From the NCBI GenBank assembly GCA_027057985.1, contig JALUTJ010000370.1, positions 1 through 9,727 on the forward strand: 9,727 nucleotides of DNA, in the 5' to 3' direction. Positions within the stretch are counted from its first letter, which is position 1. Each line of letters starts with the position of its first letter. The notes under the pieces were generated by a model. That model saw nothing but the letters and a program-made list of their open reading frames with translations, was not told the origin of the DNA and made no database searches. The DNA comes from Chromatiales bacterium (GTDB lineage: Bacteria; Pseudomonadota; Gammaproteobacteria; UBA6429; Thiohalophilaceae). Both the position numbers and the translations under genes were made by a program. Of this stretch, positions 6,767 to 9,727 are shown piece after piece.

Positions 6767-7207
6767 ATGAATATGGCAAAGATGCACAAAGCAGTACAGC
6801 AGTATAACCGGGTTGGTGTTTCATCCAGTGTAGAAGCTGCAAGTCCGCACCGCCTGATAGAAATGTTAATGAACGGTGCACTGGAAAAAATTGCCTTTGC
6901 CAAAGGCTTTATGGAGCGCGGTAATATCTCTGAAAAGGGTGGACATATCAGTTGGGCCATTTCTATTGTTGAAGGACTGCGTGCCAGCCTGGATCTGAAA
7001 AATGGCGGTGAGATAGCACAAAACCTGGATGATCTCTATGACTATATGACCCGTCGCCTTGCCCGTGCCAATGTCGAAAATAATCCGGATATCCTCGATG
7101 AGGTGGCTTCGCTGATGAACTCAGTGAAAAATGCCTGGGAACAGATCCCGGCTGAAATGGGTGAACAGGAAATGCAGCAGCAAGCACAGATGCAACAGCA
7201 TCCCTGA
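6767..7207 (+). CDS. fliS: Flagellin export chaperone FliS
   Basis: FliS binds the C-terminal helix of flagellin in the cytoplasm and prevents early polymerisation. The 146-residue, mostly helical protein carries the family pattern: a short N-terminal segment with QQYNRV, then SPHRLIEMLMNGALEKIAFA (residues 26-45), then GGHISWAISIVEGLRASLD (58-76), LYDYMTRRLARAN (90-102) and DEVASLMNSVKNAWEQIP. The usual LYDG/LYEG of this family reads LMNG here, a modest change at a surface helix. Residues 129-146 form a Gln/Met-rich tail beyond the conserved fold. AGGAG (6756-6760) lies six bases before the ATG. The neighbours fliD and fliT fit the standard chaperone operon. Confidence 0.94.
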   Translation: MNMAKMHKAVQQYNRVGVSSSVEAASPHRLIEMLMNGALEKIAFAKGFMERGNISEKGGHISWAISIVEGLRASLDLKNGGEIAQNLDDLYDYMTRRLARANVENNPDILDEVASLMNSVKNAWEQIPAEMGEQEMQQQAQMQQHP

Positions 7208-7217
7208 GGTTTGAGAC

Positions 7218-7544
7218 ATGAGTGAGAATATTCAATATCTGCAACCGGTGCAGTATGCCAGGGTGGTACTGAACCTGAGCCAGAAAATTGCGCAGCTGGC
7301 AGAAAGCCAGGACTGGGAAGCGGCACGTGAACTGGAGAACGAACGGCAAAATGCCATGCAGGCGCTGTTTTCGCATCCAGATATCAATGAAGCCCTGCCT
7401 TCGATGAGTAGTCTGCTTGAACAGGTAATGCAACTGGATGCGGAGGTTATCCTGCGCGGTGAAAGTGAACTGCAGCAGATGGCTGTACAGTTAAACCAGC
7501 TTGGTCGGGGTAAACGTGCGGTCAATGCCTATTTAAAGACCTGA
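7218..7544 (+). CDS. fliT: FliT-like flagellar chaperone
   Basis: This is a 108-residue helical protein directly downstream of fliS. FliT family members bind the FliD C-terminus and, in enterics, also FlhDC. The visible features are an N-terminal amphipathic helix, the segment DWEAARELENERQNAMQALF (residues 32-51) typical of FliT-like proteins, a second helix rich in Leu, Met and Glu, and a C-terminus GKRAVNAYLKT. The overall pattern matches the FliT/FleP-like proteins of Pseudomonas and relatives, which are very divergent, so the call rests partly on position. The start is supported by GAGG (7206-7209), which overlaps the fliS stop codon and lies eight bases before the ATG. The stop-to-start gap is ten bases, so translation is likely coupled to fliS. 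Confidence 0.78.
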   Translation: MSENIQYLQPVQYARVVLNLSQKIAQLAESQDWEAARELENERQNAMQALFSHPDINEALPSMSSLLEQVMQLDAEVILRGESELQQMAVQLNQLGRGKRAVNAYLKT

Positions 7545-7666
7545 TAATTAAGAGGCCAATAAACCGAAATATTGCTTATAAAATAATCATTCGCAGATGA
7601 ATTCTGTCGCAAATGTTACATCTTCGTAAACTCTTTCAAATCGGGCCTGATTTGGCCGTCAGCTTT

Positions 7667-7695
7667 TTGACATCCCCTGATCCGCTATCTAATAT
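7667..7695 (+). promoter_or_regulatory. Sigma-70 promoter of fleQ
   Basis: A perfect TTGACA (7667-7672), a 17-base spacer, then TAATAT (7690-7695, 4 of 6 to TATAAT). The predicted start is near 7702, with a leader of about 43 bases. GGGGGA (7731-7736) is the ribosome binding site, eight bases before the ATG. A vegetative promoter is what the top gene of a polar flagellar cascade should have. The rest of the 200-base gap after fliT (7545-7744) shows no gene. A weak hairpin (CTGA 7647-7650 with TCAG 7659-7662, then five T) overlaps the -35 and might end the fliT transcript. Confidence 0.72.
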
Positions 7696-7744
7696 CTTGA
7701 TTTATAAAGTTGTATTGCAGTGAGTTTTACGGGGGAACATTTGC

Positions 7745-9196
7745 ATGTCTTTAGACCTGGTCAAAGATAAGAGTATTTTGGTGATTGATCCGGATTCCGA
7801 ATCACGCATTAAAATAAAAACTATTTTTGATTTTGCCGAACTGGACTCCATCAACTTTGCCGACACTGTCGAAACTGTTTCCCAAAAAGAAGACCCTTAC
7901 TTTGTCGTTTTATCGAATCCCGATGATGAGAAAAAACTGCTGAAACAAATCGAAGCAGTACAGCTAAAATACAATAATCGTGTACCGATACTGGTTTTTG
8001 CCGACAAACCACTTTCTGAAAAAGTGGACGCACTGATTACCGATACCCTGGTATTCCCGCCCACGTTAAAAAAACTGCGCATTGCTTTACAAAATGTAAA
8101 AATGTTTTACCTGCAACATAGCTCGGAAGAGTCTGCCTCCGAGATGTTGTTTCGTAGCCTTGTGGGTGTCAGTGATGCCATCTCCCGTGTACGGAAGCTC
8201 ATTGAACAGGTTGCCACCACCGATGCCAATGTTTTGATTCTCGGTGACTCCGGTACCGGCAAGGAAGTGGTTGCACGTAACCTGCATTATCATTCTGATC
8301 GTAAAGATAAACCTTTTGTACCGGTAAACTGTGGCGCAATTCCCCCCGACCTGCTCGAGAGTGAACTCTTTGGCCATGAAAAGGGCGCCTTTACCGGCGC
8401 CATAACAGCCCGCCAGGGTCGGTTTGAACTGGCAAAAGGCGGCACGCTGTTTCTGGACGAGATTGGTGACATGCCATTGGCGATGCAGGTAAAACTGTTA
8501 CGGGTTATCCAGGAACGTGTATTTGAGCGCGTGGGCAGTAACAAGAGTATCGAAGCGGATGTCCGCATCATTGCGGCCACTCACCGTAACCTTGAAAATG
8601 AAATCAGCGAAGGCCGTTTTCGTGAAGACCTGTTTTACCGTCTGAATGTTTTCCCCATTGAAATGCCCTCCCTGTCAGAGCGCACAGAAGATATCCCGCT
8701 GTTGCTAGATGAACTGATTATACGTCTGGAAAACAGCAAACGCGGTTCGGTACGCCTTACCACGGATGCGGTGGCGGCATTACAGCAATATGAGTGGCCG
8801 GGTAATGTGCGTGAACTTTCCAACCTGGTGGAACGCCTGCTGATTATGTTCCCCAATGGCGTGGTGGATGTTCAGGATCTGCCGGAAAAATACCGCAAGG
8901 GCTTTGATGTTAGCAAGATACCTGCCGAAACGACTTCGAGCTCGGATGATCTGCATACTCAGCAGCGGGTGGTATCACATATCGTTAACCAGGTTACCGG
9001 CGATGATGTCCTGCCAAAAGAGGGTATCGATCTCAAGGCACATTTACTCACCCTTGAATCCAACCTGATCAAGCAGGCACTCGAAGAATCAAATGGTGTT
9101 GTCGCGCATGCAGCGCAAAAGCTGAATATGCGTCGGACTACCCTGGTTGAAAAAATGCGCAAGTATGGCCTGCAACGGGTTGCCAACGCGTCCTGA
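7745..9196 (+). CDS. fleQ: Sigma-54-dependent flagellar master regulator FleQ/FlrA
   Basis: This is a cytoplasmic enhancer-binding protein that activates RNA polymerase-sigma-54 at flagellar promoters. The 483 residues divide into three parts. Residues about 8-120 are a receiver-like domain starting [11 protein letters not shown]; the usual phospho-acceptor position falls in VVLSNPDD and appears to lack the Asp, as in FleQ. Residues about 135-380 are an AAA+ domain with Walker A GDSGTGKE (167-174), the sigma-54 contact loop GAFTGA (214-219), Walker [11 protein letters not shown] (232-241), [14 protein letters not shown] and WPGNVREL. The C-terminal Fis-type helix-turn-helix, about 440-480, includes the FleQ signature [20 protein letters not shown] (135-138) and RN (178-179) match the cyclic di-GMP contacts of FleQ. 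It is monocistronic by context, after its own sigma-70 promoter. NtrC-type paralogues such as FleR are excluded by the degenerate receiver and the LFRSLVG segment. Confidence 0.94.
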   Translation: MSLDLVKDKSILVIDPDSESRIKIKTIFDFAELDSINFADTVETVSQKEDPYFVVLSNPDDEKKLLKQIEAVQLKYNNRVPILVFADKPLSEKVDALITDTLVFPPTLKKLRIALQNVKMFYLQHSSEESASEMLFRSLVGVSDAISRVRKLIEQVATTDANVLILGDSGTGKEVVARNLHYHSDRKDKPFVPVNCGAIPPDLLESELFGHEKGAFTGAITARQGRFELAKGGTLFLDEIGDMPLAMQVKLLRVIQERVFERVGSNKSIEADVRIIAATHRNLENEISEGRFREDLFYRLNVFPIEMPSLSERTEDIPLLLDELIIRLENSKRGSVRLTTDAVAALQQYEWPGNVRELSNLVERLLIMFPNGVVDVQDLPEKYRKGFDVSKIPAETTSSSDDLHTQQRVVSHIVNQVTGDDVLPKEGIDLKAHLLTLESNLIKQALEESNGVVAHAAQKLNMRRTTLVEKMRKYGLQRVANAS

Positions 9197-9206
9197 ATCT
9201 TCAGGA
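9191..9206. terminator. Palindrome joining the fleQ and smpB stop codons
   Basis: TCCTGA (9191-9196) and TCAGGA (9201-9206) are exact inverted copies around ATCT; counting TCCTGAA with TTCAGGA gives seven pairs. The left arm contains the fleQ stop and the right arm the smpB stop, so both genes end in a Ser codon TCC plus TGA. The hairpin extends by G-U and C-G pairs (9189-9190 with 9207-9208). There is no T-tract on either side, so it is at most a weak bidirectional terminator or 3'-end barrier. Confidence 0.4.
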
Positions 9207-9680
9207 TGACTTGAGTATCCGCGCTTTTTCCCGTTTCCAGTCACGTTCTTTTTCCGTGGCACGCTTGTCGTGTTCTTTCTTACCTTTGGCCAGTGCCACT
9301 TCCAGCTTGGCGCGGCCTTTTTTCCAGAACATGGCGGTGGCCACAAGGGTATAGCCCTTGCGTTCCACAGCACCAATCAGTTTATTGATTTCTTCGCGGT
9401 GTAACAGCAGCTTGCGCACCCGTGCCGGTTCCGGGCGGATATGGGTAGAGGCCGTTTCCAGCGGGGTAATAACCAGGTTACTGATCCAGGCTTCGTTATC
9501 CTTGATAAAGACATAGCTATCCCGTATCTGCACCTTGCCGGCGCGCAGGCTCTTGACTTCCCAGCCCTCGAGTACGATACCGGCCTCAAAACGGTCCTGT
9601 AGCAGGTAGTCATGCCGTGCCTTCTTGTTGAGGACAATGGTGCTGGAAGGATTCTTTTTGTCTTTTTTCGATTTAGCCAT
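9201..9680 (-). CDS. smpB: SsrA-binding protein SmpB
   Basis: SmpB binds tmRNA (SsrA) and delivers it to stalled ribosomes for trans-translation. The 159-residue length is typical of the family. The beta-barrel core, about residues 14-130, includes [39 protein letters not shown] and [18 protein letters not shown]. The C-terminal tail has GKKEHDKR (133-140), the decoding-centre segment, followed by basic helix [12 protein letters not shown]. The N-terminal [18 protein letters not shown] matches the normal lysine-rich start, so the ATG at 9680 is well supported. No Shine-Dalgarno sequence precedes it, and the -10 box is only seven bases upstream. It is convergent with fleQ, with four bases between the stops. 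It is a housekeeping gene with no evident link to flagella; ssrA is not in the window. Confidence 0.98.
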   Translation of the reverse strand: MAKSKKDKKNPSSTIVLNKKARHDYLLQDRFEAGIVLEGWEVKSLRAGKVQIRDSYVFIKDNEAWISNLVITPLETASTHIRPEPARVRKLLLHREEINKLIGAVERKGYTLVATAMFWKKGRAKLEVALAKGKKEHDKRATEKERDWKREKARILKSS

Positions 9681-9687
9681 GGCGGCG

Positions 9688-9716
9688 ATTATACAGAGAA
9701 TTCACAATTCTGGCAG
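9688..9716 (-). promoter_or_regulatory. Sigma-70 promoter of smpB
   Basis: Reading the minus strand, CTGCCA (9716-9711; 4 of 6 to TTGACA), a 17-base spacer, then a perfect TATAAT (9693-9688). Only seven bases, CGCCGCC, separate the -10 box from the ATG. Transcription would therefore start at or within a base or two of the start codon. A further promoter upstream, outside the window, cannot be excluded. Confidence 0.65.
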
Positions 9717-9727
9717 TTTAGTCTTGA

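Noticed and set aside
7605..7620. CRP/Vfr-like site TGTCG-N6-TTACA upstream of fleQ
   Set aside because: Vfr represses fleQ in Pseudomonas, so I looked for a site. The match is 7 of 10 with a poor left half, too weak to call.
1..9727. Evidence for a novel defence, mobile or biosynthetic system
   Set aside because: All coding space is accounted for by flgK, flgL, fliC, flaG, fliD, fliS, fliT, fleQ and smpB, and the gaps hold only control signals. No transposase, integrase, repeats array or unexplained gene was seen.

Overview
This window is a late flagellar gene cluster from a gammaproteobacterium. The order is flgK-flgL-fliC-flaG-fliD-fliS-fliT-fleQ, followed by a convergent smpB. The order, the long FliD and FlgL, and a FleQ/FlrA-type sigma-54 activator directly after fliT all resemble Pseudomonas, Marinobacter and related polar-flagellated gammaproteobacteria. 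In those genomes fleSR normally follows fleQ; here smpB does. The genus cannot be told from the sequence. No mobile element, CRISPR array, tRNA or rRNA was seen.

Layout: (1) 1-2330, the 3' part of flgK and all of flgL, the hook-filament junction proteins, coupled by a TAATG overlap. They are probably the end of a longer flg operon that begins outside the window. (2) 2331-2632, a 302-base control region with a sigma-54-like element, a sigma-28-like element and a hairpin in the predicted flagellin leader. (3) 2633-4557, flagellin fliC and flaG. (4) 4558-4655, a compact junction with a near-consensus sigma-54 promoter and a strong hairpin. (5) 4656-7544, fliD (cap), fliS (flagellin chaperone) and a fliT-like chaperone, closely spaced as one operon. 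(6) 7545-7744, a 200-base gap with a good sigma-70 promoter. (7) 7745-9196, fleQ. (8) 9201-9680 on the minus strand, smpB, with its promoter almost touching the start codon.

The control signals fit the known hierarchy. A sigma-70 promoter would make FleQ. FleQ with sigma-54 would then drive fliD-fliS-fliT and perhaps fliC, and sigma-28 would drive fliC late. FleQ keeps the residues that bind cyclic di-GMP in its relatives, so the cluster is probably under motile/sessile control. FlgK and FlgL form the junction, FliD caps the growing filament, FliC is the filament subunit, FliS and FliT chaperone FliC and FliD, and FlaG tunes filament properties.

The genes are all recognisable flagellar or housekeeping genes, and I did not find a new multi-gene system. 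The points most worth checking are non-coding. The predicted fliC and fliD transcripts would both start within a few bases of a stable hairpin. The fleQ and smpB stop codons form the two arms of one palindrome. The smpB promoter predicts an mRNA with essentially no leader.
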